Assembly: GCA_963580285.1 (NCBI GenBank)
Contig: CAUZLF010000193.1
Location: 1 to 64,000 of the forward strand
DNA length: 64,000 bases
Origin: Lucinisca nassula
Lineage: Eukaryota; Mollusca; Bivalvia; Lucinida; Lucinidae
Reading direction: 5' to 3'
Made by a program: the position numbers and the translations under genes. The notes beneath the pieces are model-generated. The model was given only the letters and a program-made list of their open reading frames with translations, was not told the DNA's origin and ran no database searches. Below, one piece after another: positions 22,313-33,363 of this stretch; positions within the stretch are counted from its first letter, which is position 1; every line of letters starts with the position of its first letter.

Positions 22313-22745
22313 TAGAAGTAAAACAAAGATCAGGAATCGATACAATTAACTTACTCCACCCATCAAAGACACCAAAGGGAAAGAAACACAAACATTAAGC
22401 GACCAGACCATAATGGAAACCTAAACAAAGGAAGGCCACAAGGACAGTTACTTTCCCACAAAATGGCCATATGGCCATCCAAAATAAAAAGACACAAGTG
22501 ATACACACAGTAAGTAACAAACAACACCATAAATAAACCGCTACAGAAGAACCGCCTTGGAACGGTCAGTGGAAAGATTTCCACTGGGGGGCTTAAATCG
22601 ATTTTACGTGGCCACAATCCTCGCCCTTACTTCCGTCGCGATTTAGACAAATAATTTGTTCAGTCCACATGAAGGCCTCCTAACTAGTTACCTCAGTGCA
22701 ACATCTCCGTGAACACAAAAAAAAAATCAAAGAACATCAGAGGTG
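22313..22745 (-). mobile_element. Retroelement R1 3' UTR copy
   Basis: The minus-strand copy of the R1 3' end starts AAAGTAGAAGTAAAACAAAG on the plus strand, the complement of the TTTACTTCTA terminus. Its sequence agrees with the unedited copies. It is a direct reference for the edited copy at 27536-29562, which has the same orientation. Confidence 0.85.
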
Positions 22746-23298
22746 AAGTTTGTTGATTACTTGTTTCTTTTCTTTTCTTCATTAACTAATGCCTATCAGT
22801 ATCATTTAACCAATCATTACGTTAAAACACCTTGACAGTTTTAGGTAATATTTCATGGCATTCCACATGGTATTTTGTGATATTTTTCTCTACCCTTTTT
22901 GTACTAAATGGAATCTTCCTTCTTATATATGCCAGGAGACCATTTCAAAATTTAGGGCTGTCAGGTTGTGTTTTCCGCAAAATTTATTAGGAAAATGGCT
23001 GACCATTTTGCAAACAATGTAAGCCCTCATCAGATGCCGTGTTCTGTGGCGTCTGATCTGGGCCTGCACTATTTGTATGGGTACCTCGTTTGGGTTTTTT
23101 GGTACTAAATGGGTTAATTTAGATTGAAGCATAGATTGTGGTACTCAATGAGGCGATTCGTTTGAGTTCCCATAATTTATGTTTTCATTTTTGGATAAAG
23201 GCCTGGATTTTATGCAAACAGTGTACAGGATACAATGTCTGGAACAACAAAGTGATATACTGTAGATCAGACATGGAAATGTAAGGTAGAACAGGTTT
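22746..23298. other. Spacer with a family P palindrome
   Basis: Mostly AT-rich. At 23005-23079 CAAACAATGTAAGCCCTCAT faces GTCTGATCTGGGCCTGCACT around a CCGTGTTCTGTGG centre. No gene is seen. Confidence 0.5.
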
Positions 23299-23425
23299 TG
23301 TTTGTTTGAATTCGTGTTTAACATTCCCATCACCACTATTTAGGGCATTTTGGAGATGCTGCTTCCAATTTTGTGGGACTTTTACCCGACATTGAGATGA
23401 ATGCCACCCAATGAAACCAATATCA
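23299..23425 (-). mobile_element. SINE S1, 3' half
   Basis: Only the tail-side half (GTTTAACATTCCCATCACCA to CCCAATGAAACCAATA) remains, and it is diverged. Confidence 0.65.
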
Positions 23426-23839
23426 CCAAACTCAGGAAAACTGTCTTCAAAGTATTTATTTTCATTCAAAGACATAATGAAGCCTGTTTGTTAGATCCTG
23501 AACTGATAGTCTATTTAAGGATTTTTGAGAATGCAACCTGATTAGAGAGCCTATTTTCTTCTCCTTTAATAGCTGCATAGAGAGACATGGAGCTTCAACG
23601 GTCTCCATGAGATCAGGATTTTAGCAAGCATGTTGAACCCTGGGAAACATTTGGGTTACCTTGGGGAAAATATGACCGGCTGCCAGAAGGCTTCAGTTAA
23701 ACCATTAAATGTTGATTTAATTACCTAAGCAGACTTCAATTGGTAATAATAGTCAGAGATAATTCATTACAGTAACTTTTTCTTGCAAATGAAGTATTTA
23801 TATTTTAAAGATTCATTCACTTTAAAAGACTTCTTCAAA

Positions 23840-25835
23840 ACTGCTATACAGATTTTAAAATAATTTCACAGGAATGTTCCTTGGGTAACCCTCTACCAAA
23901 ATTGCTCAAATCGTTCCGCTCGGGCGAGCAAAATGGCCACCAGAGCTAAAAATAAAAAAAAACCTTTAAACGACTTCTTCTCCTTAACCAGTGCATGGAT
24001 TTTGAAATAACTTCACAGGAAGGTTCCTTGGGTGATTCTCTACCAAAATTGCTCAAACCGTTCCGCTCGGATAACAAGATTGCCACCAGAGCTAAAAATA
24101 GTAATACCTTTAAAAGACTTCTCCTCCTTAACCAATGAATGGATTTCAAAATAAATTCACATGAATGTTCTTTGGTTGACCCTCTACCAAAGTTGCTCAA
24201 ATTGTTCCATTCGGATGAACACGATGGCCGTCAGATCTAAAATAGGAAAACCTTTAAACGACTTCTCCTCCTTAACCAGTGCATGTATTTTAAAAATAAT
24301 TTCACAGTTAGGTTCCTCGGGTGACTCTCTATCAAAAGTGCTCAAACCGTGCCGCTCGGATAACAAAATTGCCGCCAGGATGGTGATGTTCCTCGTGCGC
24401 CATCCTATGGCGTTTGTGTTTCGCAGTTGGTTCGATTTGCTAGAGTGTGTAGTCATGTAACTGACTTCAACACTCGTAATAGATTGTTGGCGGCTAAACT
24501 CCTTAATCAGGGTTATCGGTACCATAGGCTGCGCAAAGCCTTTTCAAAATTTTATGGACGCCATTCTGATTTAATTTCAAAATTCGATGTTGGACTTGGG
24601 TCTCTTCTGCAGCAGGGTCTGTCGGAGCCCGAGTTTTGTGGTGACTTGGTTTGTGGGTTCGGGGGGGGGGTGTGTGACCGCAATGGCTTCGGCGCCCAGT
24701 GTCGTAGGATCGTTCTTCGGTGTGGGAGGATTGGGTGCGGCATGGGTGTTGTGCGGCGGGCTGCGTGCATGGTGGTTGGCCCGGTCGCGGTTGGCGGCTT
24801 TGCTTCCCTCTTTAATTGCACGCCGGTGGGTCAGGCCTCAGATTCTATGACGGCTCCAACGTAAAGGCTTATTGAAAATTAGAGAGATAATGTCGGTTGG
24901 TGCCTGATGCTCTGTCTCTGGTCGGGCTCATCGGAGTCTAACTGTTGGTTTTCTTTTGCTCCAGCATTTCAGTGGTTTCTTGCTGTCGAGTCCTCACCGT
25001 TGTCTCACCTCTGTGGTTCTTTGATTTTTGTGTTCACGGAGATGTTGCACTGATGAGTTAGGAGGCCTTCATGCGGACTGAACAAATTATTTGTCTAAAT
25101 CGCGACGGAAGTAAGGGCGAGGATTGTGGCCACGTAAAATCGATTTAAGCCCCCCAGTGGAAATCTTCCACTGACCGTTCCAAGGCGGCTCTTCTGTGGC
25201 GATTTATTTATGTTGTTGTTTGTTACTTACTGTGTGTATCACTTGTGTCTTTTGGTTTTGGATGGCCATATGGCCATTTTGTGGGAAAGTAACTGTCCTT
25301 ATGGCCTTCCTTTGTTTAGGTTTCCATTATGGTCTAGTCGCTTAATGTTTGTATTTCTTTCCCTTTGGTGTCTTTTATGGGTGGAGTAAGTTAATTGTAT
25401 CAATTCCTGATCTTTGTTTTACTTCTACTAAAAATATAGCAAACCTTTAAACGACTTCTCCCTAACCAGGGGATGGATTTCTAAATAATTTCAGACGAAT
25501 GTTCCTTGGGTGACCCTCTACCAAAATTGCTCAAATCGTTCCGCTCGGGTGAACAAGATGGCGGCCAGAGCTAAAGATAGAAAAACAAAACTTTAAACGA
25601 CTCCTCCTCCTTAACCAGTGCATGGAGTTTGAAATAATTTCACAGGAAGGTTCCTTGGGTTACCTTCTACCCAAATTGTTCAAACTGTATCGCTCGGATG
25701 AACAATATGGCCACCAGAGCTAAACATAGAAAAAAAACTTAACGACTTCTCCTTAACCAGTGAATTGATTTCAAAATAATTTTAGAGGAATATTCCTTGG
25801 GTGACCCTCTCCCAAAATTGCTCAAACCGTTAATT
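23840..25835 (+). repeat. Tandem array (about 145-bp unit) split by R1
   Basis: Units share CACAGGAAGGTTCCTTGGGT, CTACCAAAATTGCTCAAA, CCGTTCCGCTCGG and GCCACCAGAGCTAAAAATA. They lie at 23840-24378 and resume at 25428-25835. They are related to the last array of element A (4990-5560). The array was interrupted by the R1 copy at 24379-25427, within the CCAGAGCTAAAAATA part of a unit. It encodes no protein. Confidence 0.75.
24379..25427 (+). pseudogene. R1 retroelement, truncated RT C-terminus plus 3' UTR, locally A-to-G mutated
   Basis: The open frame at 24427-24864 covers the C-terminal part of the R1 polymerase: VRFARVCSHVTDFNTRN, LRKAFSKFYGRHSDLISKF, LLQQGLSEPEF, and closing FNCTPVGQASDSMTAPT. 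The 3' UTR and the conserved TTTACTTCTA end follow. Between about 24595 and 24800 the protein departs from the related copy at 37.3 kb (for example ILRYKKIGYN against VLRCGRIGCG). Nearly all of these changes are A in the 37-kb copy and G here. Flanking parts, including the 3' UTR, are not affected. The frame is 5'-truncated and lacks the catalytic core. Confidence 0.85.
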
Positions 25836-26124
25836 TGCAAATAGTATGGCACTGGTCTGTTGCACTCTCTTGAGCTCCGTGACGGGAGGCTCTTTTAATT
25901 CTTTTCCTTTTGGTCTGTCATATATTTTTTTCTTTCATCATGTTGAAATGTTGTAGAATCTTGATGCTGCAGTCCAGCAGTAAATGTCAGGTCCTTGGAG
26001 ATTGGAGGCATCCATTTATTATAAGATGCAAAATAAGAACAAACGATCATCCAGAATGACTAGTCTTTCATTCCTATTTGTGAGCAGAGCTTGATATTGT
26101 TTGCATTTTAAGAGTTAAATTAAA
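25836..26124. other. No recognised feature
   Basis: T-rich spacer between the 145-bp array and the 220-bp satellite. Confidence 0.4.
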
Positions 26125-26302
26125 CATATAAGATGAATGTATTACAAACTTTCGTCCCACTCACTCTCTTATTCATAAGTCAAAACACCTATAAATACTC
26201 ACACCACACCAACATCAGTCACTCTCATACTCGACCACAAATTATCCTCGGCTGTCTCCTGTCAAATAAATGGACAGAAGGAGACGTAGATATGAGTCAG
26301 TA

Positions 26303-26688
26303 AAGTAGAAGTAAGACAAAGATCAGGAATCGGTACAATTAACTTACTCCGAAAGAAACACAAATACGAAGCGACCAGACCATAATGGAAACTTCAATAT
26401 AGGAAGGACAAAAGGACAGTTATTTTCCCACGAAATGGCCTAATGGCCATCCAAAATAAAAAGACACAAGCGTCACACACAATCAGTAGCAAACAATAAC
26501 ATAAATACATCGCCATAGAAGAACCGCCTTGGAACGGTCAGTGGAAAGAATTCCACTGGTGTGTGTGTGTGTGTGTGTGGTGGGGATGGGGCTTAAATCG
26601 ATTTTACATGGTCATAATTCTCTTCCTTACTTCTGTCGCGGTATAGACAATAAGTTTGTTTTGTCTGCATGAAAGCTTCATCAGTGTA
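26303..26688 (-). mobile_element. R1 3' UTR copy inserted in satellite
   Basis: The minus-strand R1 terminus (GTAGAAGTAAGACAAAGATC) runs to TTAAATCGATTTTACATGGT and beyond. It is absent from the homologous satellite segment near 30365. It contains a (GT)n run at 26557-26580. Confidence 0.8.
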
Positions 26689-27535
26689 ACAATAAATGAG
26701 TAGTTTTGGAAGGTGTTCACAGCATAACACACTTATGAAATGAATGCGGGAAATTAGCTCTTTAATCCTAATCAAAAGCTCACATAAATACTCCATCAAA
26801 CATCAATCACTCTCACTCACGCAGTCGATAATAAATTATCCTCGGATGGCTGGGGTATAATAAAAAGAATGAAAGAAACGTTCATATGAGTTAGAAAAGA
26901 ACAATTGAATAGTTTTGGAATGTATTCACAGCATAGTACACTTATGAGTTGAATTCATTATTATTGAATCCATACAAACTTGCGTATCACTCGCTCTCTT
27001 TATCATGAGCAAAAACTCACAACAATACTCACTCAAACATCAGTCACTCTCACTGACGTAGTCGATCATAAAGTATCTTCGGATAACTGGTAACTAAATA
27101 GGAAGAAAGAAGCGTTCAGTTGAGTTAGAAAATAAAAAATGAGTTGTTTTGGACGGTGTTCACAGCATTACACACTTACGAGATGTATTCATTTTTACAG
27201 ATTCATTTTCTCTCTTAAGCATAAGAAAAAACTCACATTAGATCTCACACATTCATTAACCACTCTCACTCACGTACTCGATCTTGAATTATCCTCTATT
27301 ATGTAGTCAAATAAATACATTGAAAGAAACGTACAGATGAGCCAGAAAACAAAAAAAAAGAGTAATTTAGTAAGGTGTTCACGGCATAACACACTTACAA
27401 GATGAATACCATTTTAAATATGAGATGAATAGCTTTTTAGCTCTCCTGGCTTAATCCTTCGCCTATGGTCCGACGTCTGTCAACCGTCTGTCCTTCCTTC
27501 GGTAGCTTTTCACATTTTCAACATCTCCTCCTCAA

Positions 27536-29562
27536 AGTAGAAGTAAAACAAAGATCAGGAATTGATACAATTAACTTACTCCACCCATAAAAGACACCAA
27601 AGGGAAAGAAATACAAACATTAAGCGACCAGACCATAATGGAAACCTAAACAAAGGAAGGCCACAAGGACAGCTACTCTCCCACAAAATGGCCATATGGC
27701 CATCCAAAATTAAAAGACACAAGTGACACACACAGCAAGCAACAAACAACAACACAAACAAACCGCCACAGAAGAGCCGCCCTGGAACGGTCAGTGGAAG
27801 ATTTCCACTGGGGGCCCAAATCGACTTTACGTGGCCACAATCCTCGCCCCCACCCCCGCCGCGACCCAGACAAACAACCAGCCCAGCCCACACGAAGGCC
27901 CCCCAACCCACCAGCGCAACACCCCCGCGAACACAAAAATCAAAGAACCAAAGAGGCGAGACAACGGCGAGGACTCGACAGCAAGAAACCACCGAAACGC
28001 CGGAGCAAAAGAAAACCAACAGCCAGACTCCGATAAGCCCGACCAGAGACAGAGCACCAGGCACCAACCAACATTATCTCCCCAACTCTCAACAAGCCCC
28101 CACGTCGGAGCCGTCACAGAACCCGAGGCCCGACCCACCGGCGTGCAACCAAAGAGGGAAGCAAAGCCGCCAACCGTGACCGGGCCAACCACCACGCACG
28201 CAGTCTGTCGCACAATACCCACGCTGCACCGAACCCCCTACACCGAAGACCGACCCCACGAAACCGGGCGCCGAAGCCATCGCGGCCACATACCTTTCTG
28301 AATCTACACACCAAGTCACCATAAAATTCGGGTTCTTACACACCCTGCTGCAGAAGAGACCTAAGTCCAACATTGAATTCCGAAACCAAACCAGAATGGC
28401 GCCCATAAAATTTTGAAAAGGCCCCGCGCAGTCCACCGACAACCCTGATTAAGGAGTTTAGCCATTAATAATTTATTACGAGTGTTGAAGTCAGTTACAT
28501 GACTACACACTCTAGCAAATCGAATTAATTGCGAAATATAAACGCCATAGGATGGCGCACGAGGAACATCACCATCAAAAAAAGGAAAATCCACAACCCC
28601 AAAACCAAAGCCATCGCGCCCACCACAAACCCCGCACGAAACAAACCCATCCACAATAGATAGATGTAAACCCAAAAACGGGGCCCCGGCACCAGAAGAA
28701 CCTGCCCCACTCAACTGAAGCCCTAGGGGGCAAATCCGACCGACCAAACCACCAAAATAGGTATTATCAATATTTAATAAATCATCTAAATATCTAGAAA
28801 TAGAGCTAAAAGCTTCAACAACCTCAGATTGGCCATCAATGGAAAGCGACAAAATGAAGCCCCCCCCCCCACAACAACACAAGAACAGACCAGCCACAAG
28901 AGGCGCGCAACCAGCACCCACCGGAACACCCTCAACCCGCCCAAACAACCCAGCACCGAATCCAACACAAACATTGCCAAGCAGAAAGGCGAGGGCACCA
29001 CACTCCCTCCGACACGACCAAAGCGCACAACTCCCTAGCCCCTCCCCCCCCTCCCCCAGAAGCGAAAAACGCACCTCTGACATTACATGTAGGACAGAGA
29101 GAATCCCCCCCCCCCGAAAAGCCCACTCAACCAAACCACCAAACCCCTCCTCTACAAGACTACGAGGAAGTGTAGTGTAAAGAGCGGAAAAACCGCAGGC
29201 AGACCAGAAGCACGCAGACCAGAAGCACGAAAATGCCCAGATTTCAATTTACCCAAAACCTCATTCGAACCTCCTACAGACCAAAACAGACTTCTTCCCG
29301 ACCCCTCAAAGACCCCACCACAATATTTAATAACATGCGCTCCAATAGCAGTAAGACAGGAAGTCAATAACTCAGAAAGCCCAGCGGCAGTGCAAGAGCC
29401 AGAATCCGCAACAAACCGTGCCCTGCAAGGCCTCCCACGAAGCCCTGGCAACCAGTACAGCGCAGGAAGCCTGTCCCGGCCCCCGCTAACACACACAGCA
29501 AACCTGGCGGCCGAAAGACAAACATGCCCATCCACCACAGCTCTCTCATCAGCCAAAGGCGG
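27536..29562 (-). pseudogene. R1 retroelement copy with massive sense-strand A-to-G changes
   Basis: Minus sense. It encodes reverse transcriptase blocks LPALYWLPGLRGRP and SCTAAGLSELLTSCLTAIGA (29152-29560), GVPVGAGCAPLVAGLFL and the catalytic box YLDDLLNID (28361-29134, box at residues 115-118). The fingers and C-terminal parts, the 3' UTR and the TTTACTTCTA end follow. Compared with copies at 36 and 42 kb, lysine, asparagine, isoleucine, tyrosine and threonine codons are replaced by glycine, serine, valine, cysteine and alanine, the outcome of A-to-G. The 3' UTR at 27840-28100 is equally changed. The last 250 bp or so (27536-27790) is only lightly changed. The 120-bp stretch around 28440-28560 is nearly unchanged. 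Retained YLDD does not imply activity, because many structural residues are altered. The RT is distantly Penelope-like by eye; clade uncertain. Confidence 0.85.
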
Positions 29563-32325
29563 TAGTTGGGTTGAGCTCAAAGAAACATGCAGATGGACCA
29601 AAAAAGAATAAAAAAGTAGTTTTGGAAGGTGTTCACAGCATTATACTTATGAGATGAATTTATTTTTAATTGATTCATTAATTATCCTCGGATGGTTGTT
29701 ATACAATAAATAGGCGGATAGGAACGCACAACATAACGTACTTATGAGATGAATTCATTTCAAACTTGCGGCTAATCTGCTCTCTTAATCAGAAACCAAC
29801 AATCACATAAATACTCATTCAAATATCAATCACTCTCACATACGTAGTCGATCATAAACTATCATCGGATGGCTGCTGTCAACTAAATAGACTGAGAGAA
29901 ACGTTCAGATGAGTTCGAACAGAATTAAGTATTTTTGGAAGGTGTTCAGAGTACAGCACACTTTTTAGATGAATTCAGTTTTATTGGTTTCTTACAAACT
30001 TCCAACTCACTCGGTCTCTTAATCATAACTCAAAACTCACAAATACTGAAACAACAATCACTCACACTAACGAGCTCGATCTTACATTATCATCGGTTCT
30101 GTAGTAAAATAAATAGGCAGAAAGACACGCTAAGATGGGTCAGAATAGAATAATTGAGTAGTTTTGGAAGGTGTTCACAGCATAACACTTATAAGATGAA
30201 CTTATTATAAACTTTCGTCTCACTCACTCTCTTATTCATAAGTCAAAACACCTATAAATACTCACACCACACCAACATCAGTCACTCTCATACTCGACCA
30301 CAAATTATCCTCGGCTGTCTGTTGTCAAATAAATAGACAGAAGGAGATGTAGAGATAAGTCAGTAAAAATAAATTAGTAGTTTAGAAAGGTGTTTACAGC
30401 TTAACACATTTATGAGATGAATTCATTTCAAACTTGCGAGAAACTAGCTCTTTAATCATAATCAAAAACTCACATAAATACTCGATCAAACATCAATCAC
30501 TCACACTCACGCAGTCGATAATAAATTATCCTCAGACGGCTGTTGTATAATAAAAGACTGAAAGAAACGTTTATATGAATCAGAAAAGAAAAATTGAATA
30601 GTTTTAGAAGGTATTCACAGCACAGTACACTTATGAGTTGAATCGTTTTTATTGAATCCACACAAACTTGCGACTCACTCGCACTCTTTATCATGAGCCA
30701 AAACTCACTCAAACACCAGTCACTCTCACTGACGTAGTCGATCATAAATTATCCTCGGGTGGCTGGTAAATAAATAGGCTGAAAGAAACGTTCAGTTGAG
30801 TTAGCAAAAGAAAAATTGAGTTGTTTTTGGACGGTGTTCACAGCGGTACACACTTATGAGATGTATTCATTTTTTACAGATTCATTTTCTCTCTTAAACA
30901 TATGTCAAAACTCACATAAGAACTAACACAGCATTAATCACTCTCACTCACGTACTCGATCGTGAATTATACTTGATTCTGTAGTCAAATAAATAGACTG
31001 AAAGAAACGAACAGATGAGCCAGAAAAGAAATAAAATGAGTAGTTTTGGAAGATGTTCACAGCATAACACACTTATGACATGAATACCTTTTTACTTATG
31101 AGATGAATACCATTTTTTAGCTCTCGTGTCGTGGCTTAACCAATCGCCTGTTGTCCGTTGTCTGTCAACCGTCTGTCCATCCCTCGTTAGCTTTTCACAT
31201 TTTCGACATCTCCTCATGAACCGATGGTAGGGTTGAGCTGAAAAAAAAACGTACAGATGAGCCAGAAAAGACAAAATGAAGGTGTTCACAATATTACACT
31301 TACGAAATGAATTTATTTTCAATGATTTCTTGCAGACGTCACTCGCTCTCTAAATCATAAGCCATAACTCACATAAATACTCACTCAACACCAATCACTC
31401 TCACTCTCGTAGTCGATCATTAATTATCCTCTGATGACTCTTGTCAAATAAAAAGACTGAAAGAAACGTTCAGATGAGTTAGAAAAGAATAAGAATAATT
31501 GAGAAATTGTTTAAAGCGTTCACAGCATAACACACTTTTGAGATGAATTCATTCTTATTGATTCCTTACAAACTTGCAACTCACTCGCTCTCTTAATCAT
31601 AGGTCGAAACTCACATAAGTACTCACACAAACATCAATCACTCTCACTCACTCTCTCACTTACATGCTCGATCTTAAGTTATCTTCGGTTTGTAGTGTTA
31701 TAAATAGATTAAAAAAAACAACAACGATAAGTTAGAAAATATTAACTGAGTAGTTTTGGAAGGTGTTCACAGTATAATAGTGGTTTCTTATTATGTCGTG
31801 TATCCCTTGCTTCCAAAGGATAACCCTTTTATAGAACATATTTCTAACCGTGCATGCAGTCTGTTTAAGTAAATTTATGTTGTGCTCAGTGTCTTTAAAC
31901 TATTCGTTACATCACATCAAGAATAAATTTTATATATAGTTAGACCATGTTGTGGAGCAAGGCATATACGTGTAGTTTTAAGATTACAGATCTGCAAATA
32001 TCGACAAAATTATTCAAAGAAAAATAATTGAGAAGTTGTGGAAGGTGTTTACAGCATAACACACTAATGAGATTAATTCATTCTATGCATTCATTACAAA
32101 CTTCCGACTCACTCGCTCTCTCAATCATAATCCGAAACGCACATAAATACTCTATCAAACATCAATCACTCTCACTCACGTAGTCGATCATAACTTATCC
32201 TCGGACGAATATTGTCAAATATATAGACTGAAAGATGCGTTCAGATGAGTTAGAAAAAAGTAATTGAGTATTTTTGGAAGGTGTTCAAGGCATAACACAA
32301 TTGTGAGATGAATTCATTTTTAGGC

Positions 32326-33360
32326 GGGCGTTAGCCCATCTATAGTCATCGTACACCTCATACATCAGATTTTTTGTGCACCTCTTAAGACATGCCTTCT
32401 TGTAGTCCTCCGCTCAAAAAAGAAAAAAAAAATAACATATCTAAATATGAAAAAAGCAATACACGCCAAAAATTCGATTAAGTTCCGTCGGACTGTTTGA
32501 AAAATGATAAAAGTTAGCAAAAATAGACCTGCTTGTTGGATTTTACAAATACATTTGCGCTGAAGACTGATTCACAAAATCAGGCACTATTTTCCTACGC
32601 CTTTGCTGTTTATGCTTGGAATCATTCCCTTTCATCCCTCAGTTTCTGAACAGAACCCTTCTAGGTTTGATATTCAGTGTACCAATTTTTATAGAAAGAG
32701 TTTTTGTTCAAGTCAATGACAGCTTGCAAACAGTGTAGATTCTGATTGAGACTGCTCGTCACATGCCGTCTGATCTGGATCAATAAGGTTTGGAGCGGTA
32801 TCTGTACCTGGATTGGCATCTGCAGCGATGTACATGGTTGAAAGGGTTGACGCGTAGTATTCCGACCGCTTTGAAGCGGTCTAATTACAACGCTGTGAAT
32901 TTACATAAAGTTCCATACCTCAAGCCATTAATGATGACACTTATCAGTGACCTTTCATCAGGGTCTAGTGTTTCCGAATGTCCCAGTAAAGGGACACTCG
33001 ATATTTATGGGCAATAAGCTGCAGAATCTGTGAACGCGTTTATAGGCCCTTAGTAAGACGAATCAGTTAAAAAGTTGAAGTTAATATAATGCAGCATCTG
33101 ATCAGGGCCTACACTATTAATTTCAAATACAGAAATTAAAGGGTCAAACGACTGACATTGAAAATTTAGTAAAACTTTTTTCCCCCACTTCCGAAGGAAA
33201 TGGTGGGGCATGCCCATTTTACAGAGAGGGGGGGGGGGGGGGTGAGTGGGGGTGGGGGGGGAGTGGGGGGGGCAGAACAGAACTTTATTTGTGGCGTGAG
33301 TTGAGCTATTATCTAAAATTTACGGTTATAACATGAAAAACGAAAAATGAACAGGCTCGT
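32326..33360. other. Spacer with palindrome P and a G-rich tract
   Basis: No gene is recognised. 32735-32783 is a degenerate P palindrome, and 33088-33125 keeps half of one (GCATCTGATCAGGGCCTACA). 33226-33272 is an almost pure G tract with T and A breaks. Confidence 0.5.
33226..33272 (+). repeat. G-rich low-complexity tract
   Basis: Long G runs separated by single T, A or TGAGT. It has G-quadruplex potential on the plus strand, and run lengths are unreliable in sequencing. Confidence 0.85.
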
Positions 33361-33363
33361 CTA

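Larger units (their letters stand above)
26125..32325 (+). repeat. 220-bp satellite array (interrupted)
   Basis: About 20 diverged units with a period near 217-236 bp. Shared blocks are AGTTTTGGAAGGTGTTCACA, GCATAACACACTTATGAGAT, CACTCGCTCTCTTAATCATA, CATCAATCACTCTCACTCAC and GTAGTCGATCATAAATTATC. The array is interrupted by R1 copies at 26303-26688 and 27536-29562. A further fragment lies at 34206-34340. The segments at 26130-27530 and 30190-31225 are matching unit series (see findings). It is non-coding. Confidence 0.85.

Noticed and set aside
24552..24821. 89-codon proline-rich minus frame
   Set aside because: An antisense shadow of the G-enriched R1 segment.
27576..28067. 163-codon minus frame, hydrophobic, membrane-protein-like
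   Set aside because: It lies mostly in the R1 3' UTR, which is non-coding in the other copies.
27723..28301. 192-codon plus frame rich in Pro, Thr and Asn
   Set aside because: Antisense of the edited R1 copy; T-to-C on this strand removes stops here too.
28361..29134. 257-codon minus frame as a host gene
   Set aside because: It is the R1 reverse transcriptase with A-to-G-altered codons. The frame is open because stops were converted.
27840..29560. Direction of change G-to-A (cytidine deaminase type) in the A-rich copies
   Set aside because: Six or more independent copies share the A state, and the A-rich copies encode the residues I recognise as typical of this RT family. The G-rich copy is the odd one out.
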